Below are positions 34,826 through 44,791 of a DNA stretch of 64,000 bases, piece after piece (within the stretch, counting starts at the first letter, position 1; every line of letters begins with the position of its first letter). The notes beneath the pieces are model-generated. The model saw nothing but the letters and a program-made list of their open reading frames with translations. It was not told the DNA's origin and searched no databases. Origin of the DNA: Chelatococcus reniformis (GTDB lineage Bacteria; Pseudomonadota; Alphaproteobacteria; Rhizobiales; Beijerinckiaceae); assembly GCF_014640075.1 (NCBI RefSeq), contig NZ_BMGG01000005.1, positions 473,186-537,185 on the forward strand, written 5' to 3'. The translations under genes were made by a program, and so were the position numbers.

Positions 34826-34911
34826 GCCCTCCGCCGCGTGCTAAGCGGATGTCCCCGTTCGGGCGCGTCGCCGCCTGCGGCGGCCGTCCTACTCATGATG
34901 CGGAGAGTTGC

Positions 34912-35283
34912 GTGATCAAGCTGACCTTCTGTCTCGTGCGCCTGCCGCATCTGAGCCGCGAGGAGTTCCAGCGCTACTGGCGTGAGCACCACGCGCCGCT
35001 GGTCCGTGCACGGGCCGACATCCTGCGCATCCAGCGCTATGTCCAGAGCCATACGCTGGCTGAAGGGGAGGCGCCGTGGCTGCGCGCCTCCCGCGGCGCG
35101 CCGGAGGACTTCGATGGTGTCGCCGAGCTCTGGTGGGGCTCGATGGCCGACTTCACCCATCGCAGCCCAGAAACGATCAAGGCCGGGGCCGAGCTGCTCG
35201 CCGATGAGAAGACCTTCATCGACCTCGCCAGGTCACCGATCTTCCTCAGCCGGGGTCTGGAGGTGGTGGGCGACTCGGCCTAG
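34912..35283 (+). CDS. EthD domain-containing protein
   Basis: A 123-residue ferredoxin-like alpha+beta barrel protein with the EthD signature: VIKLTFCLVRLPHLSREEFQ, YWREHHAPLVR and a C-terminal DLARSPIFLSRGLEVVGD. The start is a GTG at 34912. EthD proteins are needed for some ether-degradation systems and related enzymes act on quinones or polyketides. No such pathway is seen nearby. It follows the binding-protein gene by 86 bases and may share its transcript. Confidence 0.85.
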   Translation: MIKLTFCLVRLPHLSREEFQRYWREHHAPLVRARADILRIQRYVQSHTLAEGEAPWLRASRGAPEDFDGVAELWWGSMADFTHRSPETIKAGAELLADEKTFIDLARSPIFLSRGLEVVGDSA

Positions 35284-36343
35284 CGAACCTCTCCGCCCGC
35301 GGGCCGTTGCTGTCCCTGTCTCTCCCGCAGCAGACGGAACGGCAATGCCGGGCTGGCCATCCCGGCCTGCCCGGCCCTGAACTGCCAATGCTGAAGCTGG
35401 TGCTGGCGAACGGCCGGATGCGGCCGTTGGCGGCCGATCGGCGGCTCGCCGGTCATCGGCTCTGCCGGCCCGAGCCTGACCCTTGTCCTGACCGGCTTGC
35501 GGCCACGGAGGCGCCGTACTTCGTTTGGAGGAGGGCAGGGGCAGTCCGCGCCGGGGCTGCCCCCGATTGGGCGAATTGCGCAGTCGGGCATTTGCCCTAA
35601 CCATTTCTGCAAGCTCCCGCGCCGCGCTCATAGGCAACGGCCGGGCCCCCGCTAGCGCTTGCAGTAGAAGCTTTCGAAGACCGTGCTTGCAGTTCGCAGC
35701 TTTATCGTCGTCTTGTCGTTCGTGCTGACGCTGGCCGCGCCATCGACGTTGCGGACATTCCCCGCATGGGGCGGCTCGTTCGTCGAGTCGGCCGCGTTCT
35801 CAGCTGAGGTCGGTCGCGATCACGCGCAGGGCCGTGCCTGTCACAGCGAGCCCTTCAACGACGGCTTTGCCAGCGCTCATGACGATGTAGACGGCGCCTG
35901 TGGGCTCCCCTCGCCAGCCGTCGATCCTTCGGCGCCGCTTTCCCGTGGCATGCGCCGGCCGGACGATCGGCCTCTGCCAGGCGGTGCAGGTCACGGCCTC
36001 GACCGCCCTCCGAAGCCGTCCTTCGTCTGAGCCACGCCCGTTGGCGCGGTCGAACGCCACGCAATCCCACGCAACGAAGCTGGGCTGAAGCGCGGTGTCG
36101 GTCGCGCTGTTCAGAGCGCGTTCCCATCGGGAAGCGGCCGCTGTCCGACATCGGGCCCGCCGAGGACTCGGCCGTCTGCCCTTCATCGACGGAGCGGAGC
36201 GCTCTTTCACCCTGCGGTTGCCATGGCCTCGGCCGGCAGCGCATGGGCGCCACCACGCCGCGCGGTCGGCCGCGCGCCACCATCTCCCAGGTCTCGTCGC
36301 GGCTGATCATGGAGCCGCGCGGCAGGAATATGAGGTTGACCTG
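35284..36343. other. 1.06-kb region without a confident gene
   Basis: No known domain is visible on either strand. On the minus strand a stretch ending at 35800 (…TGAVYIVMSAGKAVVEGLA, TGTALRVIATDLS, stop) has coding-like third-position GC. It merges upstream into Arg-rich, non-coding-looking sequence, so it may be the end of a decayed gene. On the plus strand a signal-peptide-like start near 35683 soon degenerates. GC is high throughout. Confidence 0.4.
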
Positions 36344-37309
36344 ATGAACCGGCTTCTGAAGGCGCTCCTCTGCCACAGCGTGTTCGGCGCGTGGTTGCGC
36401 CGTCTGCCCTTCGCCCAGCGACTCTACGCCAGGATTGTCTGGTCGCGGCGAATGAACCTGATGTTCGGCGTGTTCGACAGCTTCGGCGAGGCCGAGGCCT
36501 TCGCCGCCGGCTTCGGCAAGGTCGGCTGGAACGATGCGGCCCTGGCGAAGGTTCTCGTCGAAGGGACGAGGCCCGCCGCTTCTCCGGCACCGCCCAAGGT
36601 TCTCCAGACCTCGCAATTCGCCGTTATGCTCTGGCTGATGAAGCTCCTGCACTCGCGCGGCACCGTCACAGATCTCGGGGGTGCGGGGGGCGGCTTTTAC
36701 GAGCTGTGCGTGCAGTATGGCTTGCTCGACCGGCTGACGCGCTGGCATGTCGTCGACATGCCCGAGGTGGTGAAGCGCGGCAACGAGCGCCACAGGGCAT
36801 TGGGATCGTCCAAGATCAGCTTCGGGACGGATCTCAAGGCCGCGCCCCGAGCCGACATCCTGCTCGCCCTTGGATCCCTGCAGTGCATGGCTGATCCCCT
36901 CGGCGAACGAGGGCCCGGCATCCTGGAAGGGGTTCGCGCATCGTCCGATGTAGTGTTGATCAACAAAGTGCCGTTGATTGATGGCGACGACGTATGGACG
37001 GCACAGAATTACCTGTCCTCGGCGTCACCATATCGACTGTTCAATCGGCGCAAGTTCTTCGCCTATTTCGAACGGCACGGCTATCGCGTCGTCGATCGAT
37101 GGGCGGTTCCCGAATTGGCGATCGAAATCCCCTTTCATCCGGAACGGGTGATGACGGAACTCGAGGGCTTCTGCTTCATGCACGACAGCGCGATTGCGGA
37201 TGGGAGCCTCACCAGCCGCCGCCCTTCGCGCTCTGCCAAGCCCGCAACGGCGCGACGGCTCCATTGCCAACAGAAGGCGCGGCAATCCCTCCTTCACCTT
37301 GGGCCTTGA
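36344..37309 (+). CDS. Putative methyltransferase, TIGR04325 family
   Basis: A 321-residue protein with a Rossmann-type SAM-binding motif, VTDLGGAGGGFYELC, near residue 110 and a distal strand DVVLINKVPLIDGDD. The N-terminal section (MNLMFGVFDSFGEAEAFA) and the late motif YRLFNRRKFFAYFERHGYRV match the TIGR04325 (LIC12133) group, usually found in O-antigen or capsule loci. No other polysaccharide gene is adjacent. The start was placed at 36344 (MNRLLKALL), preceded by GAGGTTGACC. The upstream continuation of the frame is Arg/His-rich noise. Confidence 0.82.
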   Translation: MNRLLKALLCHSVFGAWLRRLPFAQRLYARIVWSRRMNLMFGVFDSFGEAEAFAAGFGKVGWNDAALAKVLVEGTRPAASPAPPKVLQTSQFAVMLWLMKLLHSRGTVTDLGGAGGGFYELCVQYGLLDRLTRWHVVDMPEVVKRGNERHRALGSSKISFGTDLKAAPRADILLALGSLQCMADPLGERGPGILEGVRASSDVVLINKVPLIDGDDVWTAQNYLSSASPYRLFNRRKFFAYFERHGYRVVDRWAVPELAIEIPFHPERVMTELEGFCFMHDSAIADGSLTSRRPSRSAKPATARRLHCQQKARQSLLHLGP

Positions 37310-37354
37310 ACATAGGAGACTGCCCAGCCGCAGCCGTCCGGAAGGAGCTTTGTC

Positions 37355-39076
37355 ATGGCCGTTCGTGCCGCCGATGTGATCGCCGCAACGCTTGCAGACG
37401 CAGGCGTCCAGCGGGTTTGGGGGGTGGTCGGAGATTCGTTGAACGGCATCACCGATGCGCTTCGCGCCACGCCGGTGCGCTGGATGCACGTGCGGCACGA
37501 GGAGGTGGCGGCCTTCGCCGCCGGAGCCGAGGCCCAACTCACCGGCAAACTGGCGGTCTGCGCCGGCAGCTGCGGGCCTGGCAACCTGCACCTGATCAAT
37601 GGCCTCTACGATTGCCACCGCACGCGCACCCCGGTGCTGGCGATCGCGGCCCATATCCCAAGCCCCGAGATCGGCAGCAGCTACTTTCAGGAGACGCACC
37701 CCGCGGAGCTCTTCCGCGAGTGCAGCCACTATTGCGAGCTGATCTCCAGCCCCTCCCAGATCCCTCGCGTGCTCGACATCGCCTTGCGCACGGCGATCCA
37801 GAAGCAGGGCGTGGCCGTGATCGTGCTGCCCGGCGACGTGGCCTTGCAGGCGGCCGACGCCGGCCGTCAGCGGCCCTGGACCGAGATCGCGCCGCCGGTC
37901 GTCGTGCCGGCGGCGAGCGAACTCGACCGGCTCGTCGCGCTCGTCGGCGCCGCCGAGCGGATCACCCTCCTGTGCGGCGCGGGCTGCGCCGGCGCTCGCG
38001 AGGAGGTGCTGGCGCTCGCCGGGGCGCTGAAGGCGCCGATCGTGCATACGCTGCGTGGCAAGGACGTTCTGGAGCACGACAACCCCTTCGACGTCGGCAT
38101 GACCGGCTTCATCGGCTTCGCGTCGGGCTACCATGCCATGCTGGATGCCGACCTCCTGATCATGCTCGGCACCGATTTTCCCTATCGCCAGTTCTATCCG
38201 ACGGCGGCCAAGGTGGTGCAGATCGACATCCGCGCCGAGAACCTGGGCCGCCGCGCTCGGCTGGACGTGGGGCTCGTCGGCGACGTCAAGGCGACGCTTG
38301 CGGCGCTGCTGCCCAAGCTCGGCTCGCGCGCGAACAACCGCTTTCTCGAAAAGGCGCAGGCGCATTATCGCACGGCTCGCAAGGGCCTCGACGACCTCGC
38401 CACCGGCACGCCCGGCCGCATGCCGATCCACCCCCAATATCTGGCCAAGCTGATCGACGAGGTCGCGGCGCCGGACGCGGTGTTTACCGTCGACGTCGGC
38501 GAGACCACCGTGTGGGCGGCGCGCTACATCGGCATGGGGGGCGGCCGCAAGCTCGTCGGCTCCCTGCTGCACGGCTCGATGGCCAACGCCATGCCGCAGG
38601 CGCTGGGGGCACAGGCGGCGTTCCCCGGTCGCCAGATCGTGTCGCTCAGCGGCGACGGCGGCTTCACCATGCTGATGGGCGACGTCATCTCGCTCCGTCA
38701 GCTCGACCTGCCGGTGAAGATCGTCATCTTCAACAACGGCCTGCTCGGCTTCGTCGACATGGAGATGAAGGCCGCGGGCTTCCTCAACGTCGGCACCGAC
38801 CTCCAGAACCCGGATTTCGCCGCCATGGCGCGGGCCATCGGCATCACCGGCATCCGCGTGGAGGATCCGGGCGAGCTGAGGTCGGCGCTCGAGGAAGCGT
38901 TCGCCGCCCCCGGGCCGGCGTTGGTGGACGTGGTCACCGACAAGATGGAGCTGGTCATGCCGCCGGCGATCAAGGCGGAGCAGGCCAAGGGCTTCAGCCT
39001 CTATGCGGCACGGGCTTTGCTCAACGGCCGCGGAGACGAACTGGTGGAACTTGCCCGCAGCGCCCTGTTCCGCTGA
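37355..39076 (+). CDS. poxB: Pyruvate dehydrogenase (quinone) / pyruvate oxidase
   Basis: A 573-residue ThDP- and FAD-dependent enzyme, nearly collinear with E. coli PoxB (572 residues). PoxB oxidatively decarboxylates pyruvate to acetate and CO2 at the membrane and passes electrons to ubiquinone. The match is strong in [51 protein letters not shown] and [12 protein letters not shown]. The ThDP/Mg motif is [13 protein letters not shown]…[11 protein letters not shown]. The C-terminal lipid-activated amphipathic end ([20 protein letters not shown]) is kept. The ATG at 37355 follows GGAAGGAGC. The cupin gene follows by 38 bases and is probably co-transcribed. Confidence 0.95.
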   Translation: MAVRAADVIAATLADAGVQRVWGVVGDSLNGITDALRATPVRWMHVRHEEVAAFAAGAEAQLTGKLAVCAGSCGPGNLHLINGLYDCHRTRTPVLAIAAHIPSPEIGSSYFQETHPAELFRECSHYCELISSPSQIPRVLDIALRTAIQKQGVAVIVLPGDVALQAADAGRQRPWTEIAPPVVVPAASELDRLVALVGAAERITLLCGAGCAGAREEVLALAGALKAPIVHTLRGKDVLEHDNPFDVGMTGFIGFASGYHAMLDADLLIMLGTDFPYRQFYPTAAKVVQIDIRAENLGRRARLDVGLVGDVKATLAALLPKLGSRANNRFLEKAQAHYRTARKGLDDLATGTPGRMPIHPQYLAKLIDEVAAPDAVFTVDVGETTVWAARYIGMGGGRKLVGSLLHGSMANAMPQALGAQAAFPGRQIVSLSGDGGFTMLMGDVISLRQLDLPVKIVIFNNGLLGFVDMEMKAAGFLNVGTDLQNPDFAAMARAIGITGIRVEDPGELRSALEEAFAAPGPALVDVVTDKMELVMPPAIKAEQAKGFSLYAARALLNGRGDELVELARSALFR

Positions 39077-39114
39077 GTCGCCCTTGCCGCACATCCTGAA
39101 GCAAAGGACCTTCC

Positions 39115-39456
39115 ATGGCGTTCGTGTGTGACCTGCCGGCCGTCCCGACCGTCCAGCAGGACGATAGCGTTGCCCGCATCACCCGCTGGGACTTCGAGCC
39201 CGGCGCGGTCACCGGCTGGCACGAGCACGGCTGGCCCTATTTCGTCGTGATGCTGATCGCCGGCTCGCTGCGCATGCACGACGGCACCAAGGTCACCGAC
39301 GTGCCGCTCGCCGCCGGCCAGACATATCTGCGTCCCGCGGGGGTGCGTCACGACGTGATGAACGGGTCGCCGCACCCGATCGCCTTCATCGAGATCGAGG
39401 TGAAGCGTCCCGACGGGCTGGTGATGATGCCGCAAGCAGGTGCGGCATCAACTTAG
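39115..39456 (+). CDS. Cupin domain protein
   Basis: A 113-residue single-domain cupin. Motif 1 is in FEPGAVTGWHEHGWPYFVVM (His, His, with an unusual WPY between) and motif 2 near YLRPAGVRHDVMNGSPH. The metal ligands are likely the His pair of motif 1 and the His of motif 2. It follows poxB by 38 bases, so a link with pyruvate/acetate metabolism or its control is possible. Function is unassigned. Confidence 0.85.
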   Translation: MAFVCDLPAVPTVQQDDSVARITRWDFEPGAVTGWHEHGWPYFVVMLIAGSLRMHDGTKVTDVPLAAGQTYLRPAGVRHDVMNGSPHPIAFIEIEVKRPDGLVMMPQAGAAST

Positions 39457-39463
39457 CGCTCGA

Positions 39464-40246
39464 TCAGCGGCCGCGAAACACGGCAGGCCGCTTCTCCACG
39501 AAGGCGCGGAACGCCTCCTTGGTGTCCTCGCTCTGGAATAGCCGACCGTGCTTCTCGGTCTCCAGCGCGATGTAGTCGCTGAAACCTAGGCGCTCGGCTG
39601 CCAGGAAGTTCGCCTTCATGGCGCGAATGGCCAAGGGCGCCGCACGGCCGAGCCGCTCGGCCAGCGCGGCGACGTCGGCGTCGAACCTGTCGGCCGGCGA
39701 GACTCGGGACACCAGGCCGATGCGCAAGGCCTCGGCGGCCTCGAATTTGCCCGGCAGGAAGTAGAGCTCGCGCGCCTTGGCCGCTCCGACGATGCGCGGC
39801 AGCGTCCACGGGCCGCCCATGTCGCCGGCGACACCCACGTCCAGGAAGGCGCTGTTGAAGCGCGCCGTCTCCGAAGCGATGCGCAGGTCGCAGGCACAGG
39901 CCCAGCCGAGCCCGGCACCGGCGCAAGCGCCGCTGACCGCCGCGATGGTGACCGCCGGCATCTCGTGCAGCAGCACCGAAATTTCGAATTCCCTCGGGCT
40001 GCTGCGGCCGCCGCCGCCGGCGCCCGACGCATAATGCTTGATGTCCGCCCCCGGGCAGAAGTCGGCCCCCGTGCCGCGCAGCACCACGACCCGCACGGTC
40101 TCGTCGTCGGCCAGGTCGCGGAGCGTGCCGTAGAGGTCGGTCATCATCGCAGCGGTGATGCCGTTGCGATGCTCCGGGCGGTTGAGCCGCACGGTGGCGA
40201 CGGCGTCGCTGCGGTCGACGGTGACGGTCTGGCGGTCCACGCTCAT
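39464..40246 (-). CDS. Enoyl-CoA hydratase/isomerase family protein
   Basis: A 260-residue crotonase. CoA/oxyanion elements are GADFCPGADIKHYASG and ACAGAGLGWACACDLRIA; the C-terminus is FVEKRPAVF. Of the two hydratase glutamates, the second is kept (KARELYFL) while the first aligns with a hydrophobic residue (AFLDVG), so isomerase or hydrolase chemistry is possible. It is translated from an ATG that overlaps the upstream crotonase stop by 4 bases (ATGA), giving an operon of two paralogues that probably act on successive intermediates. Confidence 0.88.
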   Translation of the reverse strand: MSVDRQTVTVDRSDAVATVRLNRPEHRNGITAAMMTDLYGTLRDLADDETVRVVVLRGTGADFCPGADIKHYASGAGGGGRSSPREFEISVLLHEMPAVTIAAVSGACAGAGLGWACACDLRIASETARFNSAFLDVGVAGDMGGPWTLPRIVGAAKARELYFLPGKFEAAEALRIGLVSRVSPADRFDADVAALAERLGRAAPLAIRAMKANFLAAERLGFSDYIALETEKHGRLFQSEDTKEAFRAFVEKRPAVFRGR

Positions 40247-41046
40247 TTGTCCTCTCCTGTCCAGGCGGCGAAGCGCGGCGGGCGCCGCTCCACGAACGAG
40301 CGGGCGCCTTCCCCCGCGTCGGCGCTGCGCAGCGCCGCGATCATGTGATGGTGGGTCTCGGCGACCGACTCGGCGAACGGCCGCCCGACGTCACGGTGCA
40401 CCTGCGCCTTCATCACCGCCAGCGCCCGGGGCGACACGGTGGCGGCCATGTCCGCGACGTAGGCCTCGACCGCGTCGAGGAGCCGGTCCGCCGGGACCAC
40501 GCGATCGGCGAAGCCGACCCGGTAGGCTTCCGCCGCATCGATCCGCCGCGAGCTCCAGAGCAGATCGAGCGCGCGGCTGAGCCCGACGATGCGCGGCAGG
40601 AGCCACGAGGTGGCATGTTCAGCGATGAGGCCGCGCCGCGAGAACACCGTGGTGAGCGTCGCCTCCTCGGCCATGAAGCGCAGATCGCACATCATGGCGA
40701 GCACGAAGCCGCCGCCGGCGCCGACCCCGTTGATGGCGCCGATCACGGGCTTGGAGATATCGAGCAGGAAGCTGAACAGGGCGGGGCGCGGCTCCGCCTC
40801 GTTCAGCGTGGGCACCCCCTCCGCGCCGGTCTGCGCGGCCAGCACGCTGATGTCGAGGCCGGCGCAAAAGCCGCGGCCTGCCCCCGTGATACAGATGGCG
40901 AGCACGTCGGCGTCGCGCTCGGCGGCGCGGGCGAACAGCTCCACATCGGCGATCATCTCGTGCGTGAGCGCGTTCAGCGCGTCCGGCCGCTCTAGCCGAA
41001 TGAGGCCCAAGGGTCCCCGCCGCTCGTAACTGACCAATCCGGTCAC
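40243..41046 (-). CDS. Enoyl-CoA hydratase/isomerase family protein
   Basis: A 267-residue crotonase beginning at a GTG (VTGLVSYERRG) with GGGGAGG nearby upstream; longer starts run into Arg-rich noise. The oxyanion segment is GAGRGFCAGLDISVLA, then INGVGAGGGFVLAMMCDLRF. The region around the second catalytic site reads RALDLLWSSRRI, where Asp replaces the hydratase Glu. The ending SFVERRPPRF is standard. It is the first gene of the two-crotonase operon and is divergent from the CDF transporter. Confidence 0.87.
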   Translation of the reverse strand: MTGLVSYERRGPLGLIRLERPDALNALTHEMIADVELFARAAERDADVLAICITGAGRGFCAGLDISVLAAQTGAEGVPTLNEAEPRPALFSFLLDISKPVIGAINGVGAGGGFVLAMMCDLRFMAEEATLTTVFSRRGLIAEHATSWLLPRIVGLSRALDLLWSSRRIDAAEAYRVGFADRVVPADRLLDAVEAYVADMAATVSPRALAVMKAQVHRDVGRPFAESVAETHHHMIAALRSADAGEGARSFVERRPPRFAAWTGEDK

Positions 41047-41239
41047 CGTTTCCTCCCCATTGCCGCGCCGCCTGGCCGAACGCGGTTTGCGCGACGGTAG
41101 CATGCGCGGCGCCGCGCCTGTCAAAGCGCAGGCATCATGGCTGATCATGCGCGGCTGCGGGGCGGATCGGCCTTGTCGGGAGTGCGTGGCGCAGCCGAGG
41201 CGATTCGATACGGTAGGGCCGCCACGGGCGAGAGGACAC

Positions 41240-42190
41240 ATGGCCACGCATACGGGATCCAGTCGGGCGATCTATGCCGCTCTGTTCGGCAATCTGGCCG
41301 TGGCCGTCGTCAAGTTCGTTGCAGCCGGCTTGACGGGCAGTTCGGCCATGCTGAGCGAGGGCGTCCATTCCCTCGTCGACACCGGCAACGAGCTGCTGCT
41401 GCTCCATGGACTGCGGCGGGCGTCGCGGCCGGCGGACGCGATGCATCCGCTCGGCTATGGCCGCGAGCTCTACTTCTGGAGCTTCGTCGTCGCCCTCCTG
41501 GTCTTCGCGGTGGGCGCGGGCGTCGCCTTCTACGAAGGCGTGGCGCACATCCTGCGGCCTGAGCCAGTGCGGAACATCATGGTGACCTACGTCGTGCTCG
41601 GCCTGTCATTCGTATTCGAAGCCATGACCTGGCGGGTGGCGCTACGCCAGTTCCAAGCAGAGAAGGGCTCCCTCAGCTATTTCGACGCGTTCCGTCGCAG
41701 CAAGGACCCGACGACCTTCACGGTGCTGTTCGAGGACAGCGCCGCCCTGCTCGGGCTCGTCGTCGCCGGCATCGGCATCACCGCCGCCCATGTCCTCGGC
41801 ATTCCCGAGCTCGACGGGATGGCGTCGCTCGGCATCGCCGCCATCCTGGCCACGACCGCCATCATGCTGGCGCGCGAGAGCAAGGCCCTGCTGATCGGCG
41901 AGCCGGCCTTTCCCGACGTTCAGGCGGCCATCCTGTCCATCGCCGGCAGCGACCCGGCGGTGCAAAATGCCAATGGCGTGGTCACCGTGCACCTGTCGCC
42001 CGACCAGATCTTCTGCGCTCTCAGTCTCGAATTCGAAGACCGGCTGACGGTGCCGGAGATCGAGGCGTGCGTCGAACGCATCGAGGGCCGTCTGCGGCGC
42101 GAGCAGCCGGCCATCATCGCGGTGTTCGTCAAGCCCCAGACCAGCGGCCGTTGGGCGGCGCTGCGCAAGGCAGCGGACGCCGCCCGCTGA
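41240..42190 (+). CDS. Cation diffusion facilitator family transporter
   Basis: A 316-residue inner-membrane divalent-metal/proton antiporter of the CDF family (export of Zn2+, Fe2+, Mn2+ or similar). Helix 2 carries MLSEGVHSLVDTGNELLLLH, where HSxxD-type metal ligands sit, and helix 5 carries VLFEDSAALLGLVVAG with the second acidic ligand. The C-terminal cytosolic domain (ALSLEFEDRLTVPEIEACVE) is present. The ATG at 41240 follows AGAGGACAC. The His-rich loop of classical Zn exporters is absent. The metal cannot be assigned. Confidence 0.92.
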   Translation: MATHTGSSRAIYAALFGNLAVAVVKFVAAGLTGSSAMLSEGVHSLVDTGNELLLLHGLRRASRPADAMHPLGYGRELYFWSFVVALLVFAVGAGVAFYEGVAHILRPEPVRNIMVTYVVLGLSFVFEAMTWRVALRQFQAEKGSLSYFDAFRRSKDPTTFTVLFEDSAALLGLVVAGIGITAAHVLGIPELDGMASLGIAAILATTAIMLARESKALLIGEPAFPDVQAAILSIAGSDPAVQNANGVVTVHLSPDQIFCALSLEFEDRLTVPEIEACVERIEGRLRREQPAIIAVFVKPQTSGRWAALRKAADAAR

Positions 42191-42276
42191 CGGCTGGGCG
42201 AGCAACTCGCCCTGCCGCGACGGCCGCCGGCTCGCAACGGCGCCGTACGCAACCTACATCAGCGCCGTATCATGCC

Positions 42277-43023
42277 GTGGATGGACCGTTGATCAAGCTC
42301 GCAATCATTGCGTTCGTGGCGCTCTACATCGCGCCGATAGCGGTCTCGGCCGCCATCTACCTGCGCACCAACACCATCGCCGACTGGCGCACCGCCGATC
42401 GCTCCAGCGCCGGCATGTTGGCGCGGGCGTCGACGCACCCCGGAGCCGTCGTCCGCATCTTCTCGGCCCGCACCGTGAGCTGGCGCGGCATCCTCGCCAC
42501 CCACAGCTGGATCGTGGTGAAGGAGCGTGGCGCCGCGGCCTACCAGCGCTTCGACTACACCGCCTGGGGCACGCCGATCTGGGTGGACCGCTTCGTTGCG
42601 GACGGACGCTGGTTCGGCAATGCGCCGGAGCTGATATTCGCGGCCGACGACGAGGCGGCCGAACGCATGATCCCGACGATCCGCTCCGTCATCGCCGGCT
42701 ATCCCCATCGCAACCCGGGCGACTACCGCGTGTGGCCGGGCCCAAACTCCAACACCTTCGTCGCCGCGGTGATGAGCGCGGTGCCGCAGATGCGGGCCAG
42801 CCTGCCGCCGACGGCGATCGGCAAGGATTTTCCCCACGACGGCCGGCCGATCGGGCTGACGCCCTCGGGCACCGGCGTGCGCGTCAGCCTGGGCGGCTAT
42901 GTCGGGCTGACGCTGGGCTGGGTGGAGGGACTGGAAGTGAACCTGCTTGGCGCCGTCGCCGGCTTGGACGTGCGGCGGCCCGCCATCAAGCTGCCGAGCA
43001 TCGGCCGGCTCGGCTTCAGCTGA
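42277..43023 (+). CDS. DUF3750 family membrane-anchored protein
   Basis: A 248-residue protein with an N-terminal transmembrane/signal anchor (LIKLAIIAFVALYIAPIAVS) and a domain resembling DUF3750: RTVSWRGILATHSWIVVKER, GYPHRNPGDYRVWPGPNSNT and the end GLEVNLLGAVAGLDVRRPAI. The start is a GTG at 42277; a TTG at 42289 is possible. Function is unknown. Conserved His, Trp and Asn residues suggest an enzyme or binding site on the periplasmic face. Its last 8 bases overlap the convergent ABC gene end. Confidence 0.85.
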   Translation: MDGPLIKLAIIAFVALYIAPIAVSAAIYLRTNTIADWRTADRSSAGMLARASTHPGAVVRIFSARTVSWRGILATHSWIVVKERGAAAYQRFDYTAWGTPIWVDRFVADGRWFGNAPELIFAADDEAAERMIPTIRSVIAGYPHRNPGDYRVWPGPNSNTFVAAVMSAVPQMRASLPPTAIGKDFPHDGRPIGLTPSGTGVRVSLGGYVGLTLGWVEGLEVNLLGAVAGLDVRRPAIKLPSIGRLGFS

Positions 43024-44791
43024 GGGCAGGGATCGCATCGGCGGCATAATGCGGCGTCGGCGTGCGGCCGGCCGTTACCGGCTCGGTGCTTGCCGCCATG
43101 GTTGCGTCGAAATCCACGATCGTCAGAGGGCCGAGACCACGGGGCTCCCGGTGCGCCACGACGACGAAGGTGGCGTGCGGCAGCTCGCGGCGCAGCAGCG
43201 CCAGCAACTGCTCCTCCGCCGCCTGGTCGAGCGCGCTTGTGGCTTCGTCCATGAACACCCAGTCGGGACGGTTGGCGAGCACGCGGGCCAGCGCCACCCG
43301 CTGCTGTTCGCCGCCCGAGAGGCTGCGCTGCTGCTGGTCGGGATCGTCGCCGGGGAGTGACGCTGCCTCGGCACGCGGCGCGAGCCCGACGAGCGCCAGC
43401 AGCCGTGCTCCGTCGGTCAGCGCCTCTCCGTCCGCCGGGCGGGGATAGAGAGCCGCGGCCCGCAGGTCGGCCAGTGGCAGATACGGCTGCTGGGGCAGAA
43501 ACATCTGCGTGCCGCCCGGCATCTCGATGGTGCCGCCGCCCGCGCGCCAGAGACCGGCGACGGCCTTGAGCGCGGTCGACTTGCCGATGCCGGAGCGCCC
43601 GCGCAGCCACACGGCCTCGCCCTTGGTGATCACCAGCGCCGGCACCCTGGCCAGCTCACGTCCTGCCGGGTCGTCGAGCGTCAGGCCCGACAAGCGCAGC
43701 GTGCTGTTGCCGGACGGCCGCCGCGCGATCGTCGGCGGCCGGCTGGCGATCGCGTCGATGCGGTCGAGGAAGCCGTCCAAGCGGCGGCTGGCGGCGGCCA
43801 GCTCCGCCAGGTCGCGGTAGGAGAAGATGAACCATGACAGCGACGTCACCACGTTCTGGAAGGCGGAGCCGAGCTGCATGAGGCCGCCGAGCGTGACCTG
43901 TCCTGCAAGATAGGCCGGCAGGGCCAGGAAGACGGGGATCCGCAACACCGTCGCCATGTAGGGCCGCGTGAAGCAGCCGAGGAGCAGCTCCTGATTGATG
44001 AGCCGTCGCCAGTTGGCGACGATGCCGCCGAAGCGGCGATCGAGAATGCGCCGCTCGACCGCTTCGCCGTCCGCCAGGCCCACGGCTTCGGTCGATTGCC
44101 GCAGCCGGGTGAGCGCAAAACGGAAGTCCGCCTCCCGGTGCTGCTGCTCGACGGTGAGGCGCATCAGCCGCGCGCCCAGCAAGTGGGTGACGCCGCTCGA
44201 CACGGCGACATAGATCGGCGCCGCCCAGACCATGTAGCGCGGGATCTCGATGGCCATCCCGAACAGGCCGAAGGCCAGCGGGAAGGACGACAGCTGCCAG
44301 AGTAGCGCCACGTAGGAGGCGAGCCCGGCCAGCGTGGTGATCAGCTCGAGGGCCTCGCCGGTGAGCAGGTTGACGTAGAGCCGGCAGTCCTCGGCGATGC
44401 GCTGGTCGGGATTGTCGACGGCAGCGCCATCGTCGTAGTTCAGGTGCCAATACACCTTGTCCGCCAGCCAGCGATCGAGCATCACGCTGGTCAGCGCGTG
44501 CCGCCAGCGGATCTGCAAAAGCTTGCGGATGTAGCTGGCGATCAGAAATTGGGCCGAGTTGATGCCGATGATGATGGCGAAGATGCCCATCTGGCGCACC
44601 GCTTCGCCTGCATCCAGCTTCTGGAGCGCGTTGTAGAAGTCGGCGTTCCAGGCGATGAGCCGCAGCGTGATTTGAATGCCGACGAAGTTCAGCGCCAGGA
44701 TCGCGGCGAAATAGACGAGGCCGAGGCGGCCGCCCGGGCCTTTGACGCAGAGGACGACGAGGCGCCAGAGGCGCGCGGCGAGCGCCCTCAT
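43016..44791 (-). CDS. SbmA/YddA-type ABC transporter (fused permease-ATPase)
   Basis: A 591-residue protein with an N-terminal SbmA/BacA-like membrane domain of about six helices (RLGLVYFAAILALNFVGIQI, RWRHALTSVMLDRWLADKVY, DNPDQRIAEDCRLYVN) fused to an ATPase. Walker A is RGRSGIGKSTALKAV, the signature LSGGEQQRVALARVL, and Walker B WVFMDEATSALD, followed by the switch His in VVVAHREPRG. This is the ABCD/YddA architecture. It is the last gene of the heme operon, its ATG overlapping the ChaN-like stop by 4 bases. A heme or vitamin-like substrate is therefore plausible but unproven. Confidence 0.88.
   Translation of the reverse strand: MRALAARLWRLVVLCVKGPGGRLGLVYFAAILALNFVGIQITLRLIAWNADFYNALQKLDAGEAVRQMGIFAIIIGINSAQFLIASYIRKLLQIRWRHALTSVMLDRWLADKVYWHLNYDDGAAVDNPDQRIAEDCRLYVNLLTGEALELITTLAGLASYVALLWQLSSFPLAFGLFGMAIEIPRYMVWAAPIYVAVSSGVTHLLGARLMRLTVEQQHREADFRFALTRLRQSTEAVGLADGEAVERRILDRRFGGIVANWRRLINQELLLGCFTRPYMATVLRIPVFLALPAYLAGQVTLGGLMQLGSAFQNVVTSLSWFIFSYRDLAELAAASRRLDGFLDRIDAIASRPPTIARRPSGNSTLRLSGLTLDDPAGRELARVPALVITKGEAVWLRGRSGIGKSTALKAVAGLWRAGGGTIEMPGGTQMFLPQQPYLPLADLRAAALYPRPADGEALTDGARLLALVGLAPRAEAASLPGDDPDQQQRSLSGGEQQRVALARVLANRPDWVFMDEATSALDQAAEEQLLALLRRELPHATFVVVAHREPRGLGPLTIVDFDATMAASTEPVTAGRTPTPHYAADAIPALS

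Noticed and set aside
35683-36030. Possible secreted protein starting MLAVRSFIVVLSFVLTLAA
   Set aside because: Only the first 20 residues look like a signal peptide; the rest has shadow composition and no ribosome site is present.
37025-39094. 689-codon minus-strand frame over poxB
   Set aside because: Shadow; poxB is collinear with its E. coli homologue on the other strand.
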